Source of the DNA: Antitrichia curtipendula
Lineage: Eukaryota > Streptophyta > Bryopsida > Hypnales > Leucodontaceae
NCBI GenBank assembly: GCA_951230915.1
Contig: OX579635.1
Location: 17,298,001-17,362,000, forward strand
DNA length: 64,000 bases
Direction of reading: 5' to 3'
Each line of letters opens with the position of its first letter. Within the stretch, counting starts at the first letter, position 1. Below, in pieces: positions 1-12,129 of the stretch. Position numbers and translations under genes: made by a program. The notes beneath the pieces are model-generated. The model saw only the letters and a list, made by a program, of their open reading frames with translations. It made no database searches and was not told the DNA's origin.

Positions 1-198
1 TGCAAAACTTCTCAAGTTTTGGTAGAGGTTAGCGCATTAAGGGGCTTGTTTAGTTCAATCTGATGGTCCAGTTTTTGCAGCTATTCCTAATTTCAAAGAG
101 CTCCTAGTTCCTATTAGTGAGTACTGTCTTTTGAACACATAGAACGCATTCTCGATGTGACCTGTCTTTGGAGTGGATAGTGAGGCACAGGTGATCCC

Positions 199-258
199 AA
201 ACCCCCACTCCCAAACCAAACCCTAACCCTAATCCTAAACTTTATCGTAACCCTATTG
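199..258. repeat. short interstitial telomere-like tract (CCCTAA type)
   Basis: Degenerate copies of the plant telomere unit (CCCTAAA on this strand) lie in what is probably the intron ahead of the Bet v 1-like exon at 612. The rest of 1-611 shows no coding exon that I can recognise. Confidence 0.6.
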
Positions 259-611
259 TAATTTTAGATTGGGTTTGGGAAGTGCAGTCGATATGGGATA
301 TATACCCGTATTCGTATCCGTATTCAGTATATGTATATGTCTTCCGTATCGTGTCCGTATCCCACAGCGGCAGCCATTGAATGGGCTATTGGCGGCATTA
401 GTGGTACTTTCGTTTATTTTTTGGCAAATCGGACAGCCAGGGATTTTCAGTGTGAGTTTGGCACGGGCATTCGCTTCTACTCAGGAGATAGAACACATTG
501 TCACTCAGAAGAGTCACTCATGCAGCTACTTATTAATTCTGATTTAATTATTTTCCCCTAGTAAAATGAACGGCTCCTGCTTATCTTCCGGTGGGTGGGG
601 TGCATTTTCAG

Positions 612-874
612 AGGTGGCATCATCTTTTCAGAAGATAGTGGAGCATGTGGACTTGCTTGACGCGGCGAACAAGAAGGTGGGTTTCACCATTATCAAAGGC
701 GATCCCAGATTCAAGCACGTCTCTACCGTGTTGCAATACGGTCCTGGACCGACTGAGGGAACCACCACTGCTACCTGGACTGCCACTTATGTGCCTGTTA
801 CCGAGGGGGCTACCTTGGAGCCCACCATCATCAGTGCAATCTGGAAGGCCTATGAAGCTGCTGCTAAGGCTTAA
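612..874 (+). CDS. Bet v 1/PR-10-like protein, last exon (5' part lies outside the window)
   Basis: This 263-nt exon encodes the C-terminal half of a Bet v 1 fold, the family of small ligand-binding proteins that includes PR-10 and the MLPs. It carries GDPRFKHVS, GPTEGTTTATWTATYVP and a final helix ending IWKAYEAAAKA. The exon has exactly the length of the last exon of the two-domain gene at 30.2 kb and aligns with it residue for residue over long blocks. I place the acceptor after TTTTCAG at 605-611 because that gives intron phase 1, the phase seen at the equivalent position in the other gene. A second AG nearby at 630-631 is a weaker candidate. The stop is TAA at 872-874. Upstream exons are not visible, so it is unknown whether this protein also has two domains. 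Confidence 0.8.
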
Positions 875-2800
875 AGCTTTGGCATCGACGTGATTTTGTT
901 TGACAGCTGAGAGAAATTCAATGAAAACAGAGCTTTATGATAAACCGACTAAGTTTTGTTCTCTGTTTAGTCGGCATTGTGGTATAGAAACGTTCAAAAC
1001 ACAGTTCAGTGTGAGAATGGCCTGTTTTAGTAATTACATGGTGAAAGGTGCCTGTTTGGATATTACTGCTTTCCCGTAGAAAGCTGATTTGTATACGTGT
1101 GCATGAGTGGCAATTGGCCAGTCGTGTCTTCGTCCCATACATGAAATGCTCTAGAAATGAAGAATACTTTTTGAATTATTGAATCCTGTTGCGCATGGGC
1201 GGGGCTGAAAAGATCTGGGATATGAATTTCTTTTTCTTTCAATATGCATGGCAGACACTTGTAGTAAGGCCGATGACGTTGGTGAGAAGACCATTTTTTA
1301 ACCTTGCAACGCCACCAAGGGCAAAAAGTGTCCAATGAATGATTTTTCAAGTTTGTGTAGAAACAACAGTAATTTTTAGAGTTCGTGTAGAAACAAAAAG
1401 ACTTTTAGAGTTTTGTAGAAATGGAATAAAAAAAAGCACCTACTTGTCCAATCATTTGGTTGCTTTTTGGTTGTCTACCTTTGTGATTGGGTATGTCTTT
1501 TTGAGATTAGAATAATAAGGATGAAAGCGCATTGAATTGTGGAAGTTGAGGCATATAGACATATATTTTATCTTCTTTGGTTGGACATGTCCTTTTTAAG
1601 ATCAAACTGAAAAGGATGAAAGTGACTTGAATTGTAGAAATTAAAGGATATAGACATGTATTTGATCTTCTATGGTAATGTTTGCCAATGTAATACTCAT
1701 GATATTCTTATCCCCTAAAGGATGGAGCCTATGACCATGTAGTCAAATTTAAATGTCTTTTACTTTGTATCCTCCATTTCTTCCTATTTATGAGTGAATT
1801 TTTTTGGTTTTACTTTCATAGATGAAATCACATGTCTCATATTTGTCTTAGAATTTTCAATTTTTTTGGTGAAAATTTCAAATTAATATAAATTTTTTAA
1901 GAGAATAATAAAAGAAATTCATATCAAATCGTATTAAAATAAAATTTTAAATTTTAAAATTGAAGTGCATTATAGTGCAAATCATTGAGAATCTTTGAAT
2001 TTTGGAGCCCTTTTCAAAGTGGAATATTGAAGTATCGAAAAGTGAATTTTTCTAGGTGTTTTCTAAGAGCACCGATAAACACTTAATTGTTGAGTGTAAT
2101 ATTTTTTAGATAAACTACCCCCTACAAAATAAAAAAACAAGTAAAATGTCTTGAGCTTAACCCAATGATGTGGTTATAGCATCAATAAAGTTGCAAACAA
2201 CAAATTGGATGAAAATCATCCATTCTTCAATATGCACAAAATTGATTGACTACACGAAGATCATAAAACATCCCTTGCATCCTTCAAGGGTTAAAGAAAG
2301 TTGGGAATCCTTTCTAATGCATCAATACAACCCAAACACTTGTTGGATTCATACTCAAATAAACTTGTACTCTCACTTGTACTTAATACGCACAGAACTA
2401 AATCAATTACAAAATAGTTGAACACTATGTCCGACATTAAATTTCTTTCAAACTTTATTTTCTTTCCCCACTAATGACTAATTACAAGAACTTAACAGAA
2501 AAGTGTAGTCAATAATACTATCGTATCTTCCATAAAAATTGTCAATGACACTCATTTACTAGATAGGTATCATATTATTGAATGCTATTAATTGAACTTT
2601 AAGTTTAGGTCCTTTTTACATGATTAATATGAATGATATAGAAATCGCTTTTTGATATCAATTTTACTTTAACCTTCACAGTAAGCACAATAATATGTAA
2701 GATTTTTTTTTGCACTATCATGGTAGTATGAAATTATAGTATGAAATAGAATGTAAGAAATATTTTTGCACAATCATGGAAGTATAAAATGGTAGTGTGA
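875..2800. other. AT-rich intergenic sequence, no gene seen
   Basis: After the Bet v 1-like stop there are only short, unsupported open frames and homopolymer-rich sequence. I see no conserved protein, RNA gene or clear element ends. Confidence 0.6.
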
Positions 2801-2869
2801 AATAGAATATCTTCATTGTGTTTACAAACACAATGAGTGAAAAAAATGTGCATATCATGTTTGGTTATA

Positions 2870-3400
2870 AAACTCAACGCCATCTTCCTTACAACCCTAA
2901 ACCAACACCTTCAATTTGCAAATACAAAACAACAGACCTAAACCAAAGAGAATGGAAAAGACAAACTGGGCGATCCCCAAAATCCAAAGCAAACCTTGAA
3001 CCCTGAACTACCGGAATGACAAATAGAGGGCTTGATACAGGAACCGCCAATTTTCAAAATTAAATGACAGCCATCTAAAGCCATCCAACATCTACTGTAG
3101 AATTTACTAAAGTCTATAAAATTATTGAACACTTTGAATATGCCACTCACAAGGTAGCAACATTTAATACTTTTGGCCAAATAAATAAATAAAAAGAGGG
3201 GGTCTTAGGTCTAACTTTTTTCTAATTGAACCTATTTTTCTATCCCCTATAGTATTTTGAAGACATATCATGGCATTTTTGTACCCTATAGTATATATGA
3301 AAAAATTATAATATTTATCTCAAATGTATTTTAGGCACCCTATCATTTATTCGCACGTAGTTTTTTACTGCTACCACTCACTAACACTCCCCCTTGAGCT
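2870..3400 (-). repeat. interspersed repeat R1, copy 1
   Basis: This stretch is the inverted counterpart of 52060-52560. Shared landmarks include the segment describing a GGCTTTAG...GGCTGTCATTT block, the ATAGGGTGCCTAAAA block and the ACTACGTGTGAACAAATGA block. A TTG-initiated open frame is partly conserved between the two copies but has no ATG, so I treat this as a repeat and not as a gene. The class of element is unknown. Confidence 0.6.
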
Positions 3401-3928
3401 AAAAATGCCCTTCAGGTCAAATTCTATAATCAAGCTATATTCATCATGTTAGAATATTGTTATTTAAAAAACCTTGATGCTTTTAACTTATCAAAGAACT
3501 TATTTTCTTTTTATATTTATTTTTTAAAAATAAATTTTGATAGAAAAATCAAATAATTGTGATTTAACAAAAATAAAAGGTGTACATAAAATTATATCAA
3601 TCATTATGTATATTAGTATAATTTGTCATTTTTACCTTAAATGAAGGTGAAAATAAAAAAATATTGTAATTTAAATTTAGAAATATTTTTAAAATATAAG
3701 ATTAAAATAAAAACACACAATATTGTGTAATTTGGATTTCAGTACTTGGAGCTTGCAATTGAAATAATTATTTCAATTTCTCAAATTTTTTTAAATCTTA
3801 AAATGGAATAGAACTAAAACTTGTCAAGATTCTCTTTCTTAATCAAAAATTTGCATTTCAAAATGGATAGTTTGAAACTTACAATCAAGGTTGACCAAGA
3901 CACATCCACTTTTGGGATGTATAGACCT

Positions 3929-4012
3929 TGAGTGGTTAAGCAATTGAGTGCTAATTTATCATTCATTGTAATCTTGCAATTCAACTTCAAAGCAAATTGA
4001 AGGTATCTACGA
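3929..4012 (+). repeat. direct repeat flanking TTAA element A (left copy)
   Basis: About 80 bp beginning GAGTGGTTAAGCAATTGAGT is repeated, with changes, at 4970-5053 immediately beyond the TTAA element. The flanking repeat is much longer than a target-site duplication, so the element sits in or created a tandem array. Confidence 0.65.
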
Positions 4013-4020
4013 TGCGTTAA

Positions 4021-4965
4021 CCCCTAAAGGACCAAACACCGTTTTTTGACAACATAGCGTTTTGGGGCAGCTCACCACGAATGGAATTTTTATTTTTTTT
4101 CTTTGAAATTTTCACACAAGATGTGCCCGAGGAGTAGCTTTAGGGTCCAACAATTTTCATAACTTTTGACCACATGGTTAAAAAATTATGGTATGATATG
4201 TAGTTTTCATTGTTCGGCGGGCAGCCCGGGCAGCAAAAAAAACTTCTTTAAAAATCATTTTCTAGAGAAGTAAAAATTTGAAATTGGTTCTCTAGATTTA
4301 TGTGCACAAGGAAAGCTTTGAATCATTCCACCTTGATTTATGAGATGAAAGTTATGAGGAATTTTAGTTGTGGGTAGTTTGCGGGTAGTTATGGAATCTC
4401 TACTCTAAAATAAACTTTGAAGTCCTTTATTTAACTCAATTTTCAATATTTTTGGAAAAAAATATAAACACAAGGTGTAGATTGTTTATTACAACATTAC
4501 CATTGTTTGGATTGGCATTTTTCAATTCCATAATTAAATCCTTAACAATTTAGTGTTTTGAATCATTTTCTACTTCTTTCTACTTACTATTTTTTTCCTA
4601 TATGTTGTACATTTCCAAATGATCCGAAAATTTTCAAGCATGTAGCTAACTTGCTTTGAAGAATGAATCCAAAGAGTTACCACCATTTTGGACATTTTTT
4701 CATACAAATGTGACCATGTGAAGTGCAGCTGCCCGGTTTTTCGCAGGGACAAAAAAAGGGTTTTTGTCACTTCAAATGCTAATTTCTTGCAATCTACACG
4801 GTGAAAATTTCTGAAATTTTTTCCACATCTTCTCAAACTAGTTTACTACAAGATCCTATGGTCACATGTGTCCATAAATGTTTTTTTTCCAAAATTTCGT
4901 ACTTATACTAGAAATGGCAATTTGGGAGTGTTTTTTGTGAAAACATAGTCAAAAACCTTTAGGGG
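4021..4965. mobile_element. TTAA-flanked inverted-repeat element, copy A (piggyBac-like, non-autonomous)
   Basis: The element is 945 bp long. It begins CCCCTAAAGGACC and ends in CCTTTAGGGG, and TTAA lies on both sides (4017-4020 and 4966-4969). Copies B (12130) and C (24091) have the same ends and similar interiors: A and B share blocks such as the GACAACATA segment near the left end and the ATCCAAAGAGT segment in the right half. TTAA targets with ends starting CCC are the hallmark of the piggyBac superfamily, but no transposase is present, so the assignment rests only on the ends. Confidence 0.75.
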
Positions 4966-4969
4966 TTAA

Positions 4970-5053
4970 ACTTTAGTGGTTGAGCAATTGAGTGTTGATT
5001 TATCATTGTGTTCTTGCAACTCAAACACAAAACAAATTGAAGTTGTCTATCAA
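4970..5053 (+). repeat. direct repeat flanking TTAA element A (right copy)
   Basis: This is the partner of 3929-4012. It shares AGCAATTGAGTG, ATTTATCATT and AAACAAATTGAAG. Confidence 0.65.
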
Positions 5054-6840
5054 GAAAAAAAATTTACTTAAACTCATTAGCTCAAAGGCCTTTTTTTCAT
5101 CAAATTTCACTCAAATCTGCCATTTCTATTGCAAAGTGCAAAAAGCTTTAGAAATTGTTCTTTTCTGCAAATCTAACCACAATATCTTGCTTTAGACTAG
5201 TGTAAGAATATGTAGAAGAAATTTCAGAAACTTTGACCATGTGGATTGCAAGATATTTGCATTTGGAGTGATGAAAACCAGTTCTTTTTAACCTTGTGCT
5301 AATAGATTTTAACGCTTTGAATATTCTTCGTTTAAAATTTTTTGCACTACTATTATTGAATTAGAAAAAAATTATATTGAATAATTGAGTTGAAAGTCTA
5401 GGAAAAAAATCAAAAAAACACACACTTGTTTTTCATACATTTAAAAATTAATATGTAGAAGCAAGTACAAGATTGAATAAAAAACTAAATTGTTCAGAGG
5501 TCTAAAATGGAATTGAAACACCATAGTTTTAACAATGGGATTGTTTTAGCAAACAAACTAAACCATGTCAATTTATTTTTAATTGTGATAATTGAGTTCA
5601 AAAATGAATCCTATAAGTTATTTTTTCAAGAAGATGCTTAACTTCTAAATGTATGAGCGACCATATATGGTTGTTGCAAAATTTCAGACTCGTTTTGGTA
5701 TAAGCGATTAAATTCCTTTTATGGGTTAAAACATTTTACAAACGTTATTGAAGGTTAACCATTGGAGGCCTTTACTTTTCACTGAAAAATGTAATTATGT
5801 GATTTTTTGAAATGTCCCAAAAGGCTTTTTTTTACCATTAGTTGAAGAGTAAAGCTTGCAAATTTTACTCAATTTTTCAACTTTGAGCAAAGGTTGCCAA
5901 TTTCACTTGATTTGCAATCTAAAATATTGTATGTATCCAGTTGCTTTGAAAATGGTCCCAATGGAAAGAAAAAAATGTTTTCATGATTTTTACCACTGAA
6001 AATTTAAACTTGCAAGTGTTGATTTGGAGTTATGTGCAATTTCTACTTCTTTTTTCAAATTGCATTTCAACAATTGCAAGGTAGATTGCGTAATAAGTTT
6101 GATAGCTCTTCATGTGAAATTAAATTTTTTAAAAGTGCACTATAATTTACTAACATTGTTTGTAGTTGTTCATGTCACCTCCCATCCCAAAAAACTCTTA
6201 TATGCAAATTTTTGAAACATTATGGGGAGGGATAACATACTAAAAATAGAATGTATACATTTTTCTTGTTATAATCTCAAAACTCCTATACAATTCCACA
6301 TTCAAAATTGGTATGCATACTAATAAGCAATCTCTTTAAATTTCTACATGATCATATTTTGAATAAAATCAATTTGCTTCATTGGAGATAACTATAAGCC
6401 CATGCTCTTTTTTCATAGGAAAACCACCCTTGGAAAGGCTTAGGCACTTAGGGATTAAATTGCCCAAGAAACAAGATTGTCCATAACTTCTTCATCATTA
6501 GTCCAAATAAAATAAATCAAATATTTTCATGTAGAAGACTTTCTTCTCAAAACAAATTTGAACCTTTAATTCTGACTTTTTGTGATTTTTTTGTGTTGCT
6601 CAACGAAAAACCTTTGAGAACTTAGGGTGGCATAACTTTTTCTCCCAAGCACCAATTCAAATAAAAAATTTATCTCCATAAAGCCAATATATTTTTCTAG
6701 TATCTTAAAAAAATTCAAAAAATCAACACAAATATTGAGACCTGTAAGCTCCCAATTTGTCACTTGGGACTCGTAGAATTATTTTTTTGGAAATTTGCAA
6801 TTTAAAGTTAAGAAAAATATACAAAAAGCCATAAAAAGAG
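5054..6840. other. AT-rich repeat-like DNA, no gene
   Basis: Long A/T runs and phrases resembling the interior of the TTAA elements and the 21-22.3 kb region occur here. Examples are the CCATTTCTATTGCAAAG segment near 5119 and the TTCAAGAAGATGCTTA segment near 5626. It is probably decayed transposon sequence. No convincing coding region is seen. Confidence 0.5.
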
Positions 6841-6844
6841 TGTA

Positions 6845-7724
6845 CAGTCAGACCTCGATAAGTGTTAGGGGTTGGAAGCATACTTTTAGTTAACACTTAG
6901 ACACTAGTAACACATAACACTTATAAAAGGTGATGCCGATGATTTATAACACTTATAAAAAATAACACTTAGAAGAATTAAAAATGTAAATACGTAACAT
7001 TTATAGAAAAAATGGATGAAATTACAAAATATTGATTCATTATTCATCTAAGTCCGTCGAAAGAATGAATCAATAGTACTTTGGTGAGTTTCTGCTACAT
7101 GCCAAGATTCTACTTCCTTTTCTAGTGCTTCAATATTCCTAATAGATAACAAGGTGTCATTAGGTCTTTGCTCCAAAAAAAATTTCAAGGTTTGAAGATC
7201 ACTACCTACATCTTTAAAGCTTGCAACCTCTTCTATTATATTGTAAGGATTAGCTTCATCAGGATCACTATCTTCGTGTTCACTACCTTGTTGTTGAGAT
7301 GGAAGCATTTCAATAATTTCTTCATCAGTGGGCTGATAAGGGTTATTCAAATCAAACTTGAGCTCATAATTTAAATATTCTTGAATATTCATGTTAGGGG
7401 TCTCAGTCTCTGAGGATATCAAACTTAGTTGTTCTAATACATCTATCTATCAGTTTATTTCTGAATGGACATCTAGAGTCACTTTGCAACTAGAAACTAT
7501 TACTTTACCTCAAAATTATCTCCCCCCAAGCGATGGCTCTTACGAAAAGCCTTTTTTTGGAAACTTATCACTTACCAAGGTAAAATTAACAAAGTCAGGA
7601 GCGCAACATTGCGTAACACTTAACACATAACACTTACTAGTCTTAATTTTAAGGGAGCGGAAATCTCCATAACACATATAGAGTTTTAACACTTATCGAG
7701 GTAATACTTACCGAGGTCTGACTG
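6845..7724. mobile_element. pogo/Emigrant-type element with TA target duplication
   Basis: The ends are CAGTCAGACCTCGATAAGTG on the left and the near reverse complement, finishing CCGAGGTCTGACTG, on the right. TA flanks both sides (6843-6844 and 7725-7726). CAGT..ACCTC.ATA ends with a TA target are typical of pogo-like Tc1/mariner elements and their derivatives in plants, such as Emigrant and Lemi1. It is 880 bp long and carries a fragment of a transposase on the minus strand (7048-7422), so it is a deletion derivative of a longer autonomous element. Confidence 0.8.
7048..7422 (-). pseudogene. C-terminal fragment of a pogo-like (CENP-B/DDE) transposase
   Basis: This open frame lies inside the element at 6845-7724. 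The protein is acidic in the middle (PTDEEIIEMLPS, EHEDSDPDEANPYNIIE) and ends HQSTIDSFFRRT. Tails such as STIDSFF are common at the C-terminus of plant pogo-type transposases. The DNA-binding and DDE catalytic parts are absent, and sequence upstream of the frame does not supply them, so this is a remnant. The identification combines a weak protein signal with the strong element ends. Confidence 0.55.
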
Positions 7725-8892
7725 TAGAAACAAAATAGGGTTGTAACATACCCATTATAGTATTTGATCTAGATTTGTGTTTAGACTTAGAGCCCACCAA
7801 ACCTGGCCAAAAAATAGGTAGAAAGGACAAAACGGTTAAATTTGGAGGATTCAAGTCACATAGGCCCAAAAGGGCTAAATCCCACCATGAATGTGGCAAT
7901 TCATGGCTAAGTCGGTCCGAGGGACCCACAACGAGGCCACTAGGTCGGGTCTTAGAGTTAGGTTTAGAATTCCTCCAAACCCCAATTGTTAGTATGCAGG
8001 AGCCCCTGACGCAAGACCGGGCCCGTGGAGGAATCTACAGCCCAAGGATGGTGTCCTAGGGTGAATCCCATGCCAGGAGTCCAACGACAAAATCGATTCG
8101 CCAAGATTCCTCTATCTGCAAAAGATTCCCGCACCATCACTAATTCAAGGGGATGGACAGTTTCATCTCCACTGACCAATCGTGCCAGGTACGGAAACGC
8201 ACCTATATGTCTTTCACGTGATTCCCTGAGAGGTCACGTGAAAAATCCCGTCATCTTCCGACTTGCAAAAGAACCTTTTGCGGGTGGTCAACCCTGGTAA
8301 CCTCCAACGGGAATTTCATAGAAATTACCCAGGTTGCCAGAAAATCTCACTAAAAACTAGATAAGCTTATTTTATGTTAACAATGCGCTCTGTGAAGTTT
8401 CACGACATTCCAATAGTGTCAAGTATCCAAACCGGCGAGATTCCTCGGGAATTAATCACGTGGCGTGGTCCTCGCCGCGTTGACCGGCATCCCGGGACCA
8501 TACAATGGCGAAACAAAGTCAATCAAGAGTCTTTTCCAACTCTCTCACACCTACCGGAGACCCTAGGCTATTTACATTTCTCAAAATAGGAGACCCCCAA
8601 GATCTAGGATTTTACCACAATTTGGTTTTTTAAACTAAATTAGCCTACGATGGGTTTTTGGCCTCGGTATGGGGGGTAGGGCGATCTTGGACTAAACACG
8701 GCGATTTGGAGCCAATGGCGCAATCCGTTTGACAATTAGAGTAAATCTCCAAAAGTTAGGAGGTTGGTCCTACGTAGATAGGTAAAAGTAGTTTTTTAGA
8801 GATTAGGATGAAAATCTTTGAAGATGAGGATGAAAATCCAAGTTGATAAGGTTACCTTAGAGCTCTTGAGGGAGGGGTGGGGCCTTGGAAAC

Positions 8893-8902
8893 CTATTTAA
8901 GG
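8893..8902 (+). promoter_or_regulatory. putative TATA box of the LTR-like repeat
   Basis: CTATTTAAGG follows a G-rich stretch. The equivalent place in the inverted copies holds TTATATAC-type (42678-42687) and TATAAAAG-type (57883-57892) sequences, so a TATA element is kept at this position in all three copies. Confidence 0.45.
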
Positions 8903-9779
8903 TCCCTATTTTTCTCTCTTGAATACCCCCAATTCTTGTTTTGGGTCCGTGGGTCTAATTTATGTTGGGATTTTTGGCGTTTTAGCCAAGAAACCTCTAC
9001 GGTGTTTTGGAGCACTTTTGGCTCCATTGTTGTTATATTTCAAGCTTTGAAGGTCCTTGGGGGTCCTTCTACCTTGCCTTGTACACACTTTGTGTGTGTT
9101 TGCGTATACTCTTGTTGTTATTCGGAAGTCTTTCTATCTTTGGTGTATCCTTGTGAACTAACTTGTGCGTAGAAGTCTCTTTGGTGTCTTGTACTAACCC
9201 TAGAGCAACCCCCCACCGTACCTTGGCGATGCCGCTTTGGGGGGCCTTTAGTCCGTGAGTGTTGCCATGATTATGCTTACCTAGTGTGTACGGTTGCCTT
9301 GAATGTGAGCCCTAAGCAAAGTCACCTTTTTCCCGTGTTGTTTGTGAGTGGACCCCACCACCCTTGAGGCCGCAAAACTTTGAACCTGTAATTTACCCCA
9401 ATAATAGAGTGTGTGTCAAAACAGGTCCTAGAACGGCGGAGCTTTGAACCTAGGAACATCGCAAATCCTAGAGTTGGTATCAAAACCAAACTTATGGCGA
9501 AGCTTTGAACCCTCTTGTAGTTTAGTTCCAAAGTTTAGTTCCCAAGACCTTCTTGGAAAAGCCCAAAGTTTAGCCCCCAAAAGTTGCCCTAGATTGTAGA
9601 GAAGTGAAGAAAAAACCCCCGTTACAAGATAGTTTTTTTCTGTTATTGTTAAAAATCTTAGCCTACCCCCCGCGACGGCGAAGCTTTGACCTTGAACGTC
9701 CAGTTTAAAAGTTGTGTTAGTGGATTCCCATACGGGAACCCAAGGGGAAAGGATTGTAGTAAAAGGTGGGACCAGCCCA

Positions 9780-9943
9780 AAGGACCAGTCCGGGGAGTCC
9801 CAGTAAGGGGGAGTCGGGGTCTGTCCAGTCCGGGAGTCCAGCCAGTTGGGGAGTCGGGGTCCGTCCAGTCCAGAGAGCCAACCAGTTGGGGAGTCGGGGT
9901 TCCGTCTAGTCCAAGGAGTCCTAGCCAGTTGGGGAGTCGGGAT
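9780..9943 (+). repeat. GC-rich minisatellite, about 45-50 bp unit, 3-4 copies
   Basis: Repeats of a unit containing GTCCAGTCC, GGGAGTCC, CCAGTTGGGGAGTCGGGG. A related array with different units occurs at the corresponding place in copy 3 (56720-56815), so the minisatellite looks like a part of the LTR-like repeat. Confidence 0.75.
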
Positions 9944-10530
9944 AATCACCAAGGGTGGGTAATCAAGGCGTTGTAACCAACAAAAAACCCAGCCAACAAA
10001 AAATGATTAAGGGAGATTAGGGGGAAGTTAAGGGTCTTCGGGTCAAGAAGGGGGGGAAAAAGAGAGAAAAGAAAAGAGAGTGACCGCTCCGCGTGCCAAA
10101 AACCTGCATGCACTCAAGACTCTCACCTCCTTCCAAGAGACAAAGACAAAACAATGAAGAGGATTTCGAGTGAAGGAGACTAAGTAGGAGGGAAGGAGAG
10201 AGAGATGATAAATAGTGACCTAGGTTAGGCTAGGTGGATTTAGAAAAGGAAATCTTGGGAATTCATAGTGACCATTAGGAGGAGGATTAGGATGACACAA
10301 AGACAAGGTCGTGTAAGAGAGTAAGAGAGACATTAACACCCCTTGGGGTTCGAATTTATAGTTGTATGGTGCCCATAAAAGAGTAGGTAGAATAATACTA
10401 GTGCAAAAGAGAGGAAGGGAAAGAAAAAGGAGGGGAAAGGAAGGAAGACGTTTAAACCACACGGGTGTAATAATTTTCCCCAAAAATAAGCGGTGAGCTT
10501 GAAGAAATTCAACCAAAATCAAGGACCACC

Positions 10531-10593
10531 ATGGGGCACGAGAATGTGCATACGGACGTGGACGAACTTCTCTCCAATACCGGCAGTGAGGGG
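10531..10593 (+). CDS. possible first coding exon of an element gene, unrecognised
   Basis: ATG at 10531 sits in a textbook plant/animal start context (ACCACCATGG). It opens a short frame reading MGHENVHTDVDELLSNTGSE, followed directly by a GGTGAGT splice donor at 10594. It lies downstream of the LTR-like repeat, where a retroelement gene with a leader intron might begin. No further exon was identified, so this is tentative. Confidence 0.25.
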
Positions 10594-10699
10594 GTGAGTT
10601 TTTGAATTAATCTTTGGTGTGTTGTTCCCAATTAGCTTTTGGTTCTTCCCTTTAATTTAGCCCTCTTCACGTGAATAGTAAAACGTGATAAGTAAGGTA

Positions 10700-11100
10700 A
10701 AAATTAGAAATAGAAGCTAAATTGTAGAGTTAAATTTAGGAGTAAAAAGCTAGAGTTAAATTTAGGAGTAAAGAATTAGAGTTAAAGTTCTAGGAGTAAA
10801 AACTTAGAGTTAGTATTAGGAGTAAAAATCTAGAGTTAAATTTAGGAGTAAAGAATTAAAGTTAAGTTTTAGGAATAAAAAGCTAGAGTTAAATTTAGGA
10901 GTAAAGAATTAGAGTTAATTCTTAGGAGTAAAAATCTAAAGTTAAATTAGGAGTAAAAATCTAGGATTAATTTAGGAGTCAACCCTGAGGGTAAAAGTCA
11001 AAACATAGAGTCAAAATTGGAGTTAAAAATTAGAGTTAGCACTCGAGAGTAAAAATCCAGAGTTACATTTAGAGGTTAGAAATTAGAGTAAAAACTAAGC
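10700..11100 (+). repeat. AT-rich minisatellite, about 26 bp unit
   Basis: Around a dozen imperfect copies of a unit like TAGAGTTAAATTTAGGAGTA followed by AAAGAAT or AAAATC occur in tandem, decaying toward the right end. Confidence 0.85.
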
Positions 11101-12129
11101 TTAGGATTAGCTTGTAGAATTGGAACTTCCGAGAGAAGTAGTCTTAGAGGTTCGTAGAAGGAACGCGAGGGTTCCCCTTTCACGTAGTTAGGGACGTTAG
11201 GAATGACGCCAACTACCCAACCAACCCTAGACATAGGATAGATAGTTAGAAAGTTAGGATTTACTATCACCCTTGATCATTGCAGTTAACCTGTTAGTTA
11301 CCTATGCATTTCTAGTAGTTTCACTACCATCCACAACACTTAGGAAACGTTAGCAAAAAAGATCCATTGCTTGGAAGGCAGAGTGGACCGTGCTCACAAT
11401 ACCCCCATATATTTAAAAGGTGGATAAAGGCATAGAACCTTGTCAATGTTCGCCTGATTACCAAGGGTGGGTAATCTTGCGCCCACAAGACCACATTGGT
11501 CTATCCAAAATCCATTTTGTCCAACAAGGGGATAGTGGGACTCAATGATGCTAGCCTATGAGCCTATGAACCTAGCTTAGAAATGTGAGCCAATGAGCCT
11601 TGAGCGTTGAGCTTAGAAAATAGAACTTTAGAAGTTAAATAATCATTTTTCACTGGATCTGTACAATAATCTTGTATATAGTCTTTGTTGTTTGAGAATA
11701 TTTAAATCCTATTTCAACAATTTTAGAATGCAAGTATTCATTTAATCACATTTCAACTATGATTCAACTAAAAAAAATATATAAAATAAGAATGGTGGCA
11801 CCAAAATGCTACTTTATACTATTGATTTTTTTTGCTTGTCTTAATTTTATTGGAGGTCATATTTCTTTGATGTTTATGTCATTATTCCTATGTCTAGGTG
11901 ATTACAATCATATTAGTATACATAAATACTGGACTCATGAGTGATAGATTATAATTGTCGTTTTTTCTTTTACATTTTTAATTGGCTCAAATAGAATTCT
12001 TGAACTTTTGAACCTTGGTAGAATCCCTTGTCAAACTTAAGGTAGGAAAAAAAATTCCAAGAATAAAGAGAAGAGTCTTGCAATGTAGTGCAACAATGCT
12101 ATATTGGCTTAAAATCTTGTCTCTATTAA

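Larger units (their letters stand above)
7740..9990 (+). repeat. long LTR-like interspersed repeat, copy 1 (+)
   Basis: The landmarks occur in the same order and roughly the same spacing as in two inverted copies (41880-43290 and 56700-59000). They are an AATCTCACTAAAAA block (about 8343), a TATA-like box about 0.5-0.8 kb later, then one or more GGCGAAGCTTTGA motifs about 0.6-0.8 kb after that (9493 and 9672). A promoter-bearing long terminal repeat or 5' leader of a retroelement would explain this. The outer boundaries are approximate and no reverse transcriptase was found nearby. Confidence 0.55.

Noticed and set aside
2938..3180. Open frame MAKSIK..., partly conserved at 52250-52453
   Set aside because: Both frames begin at TTG, lie inside a dispersed repeat, and are bounded by repeat sequence. 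The similarity is explained by repeat homology without protein selection.
9428..9952. A 174-codon minus-strand open frame with SPTGWLSGLDGP-type repeats
   Set aside because: The repetitive protein is a by-product of the GC-rich minisatellite in the LTR-like repeat. The frame has no domain and does not persist in the other copies.
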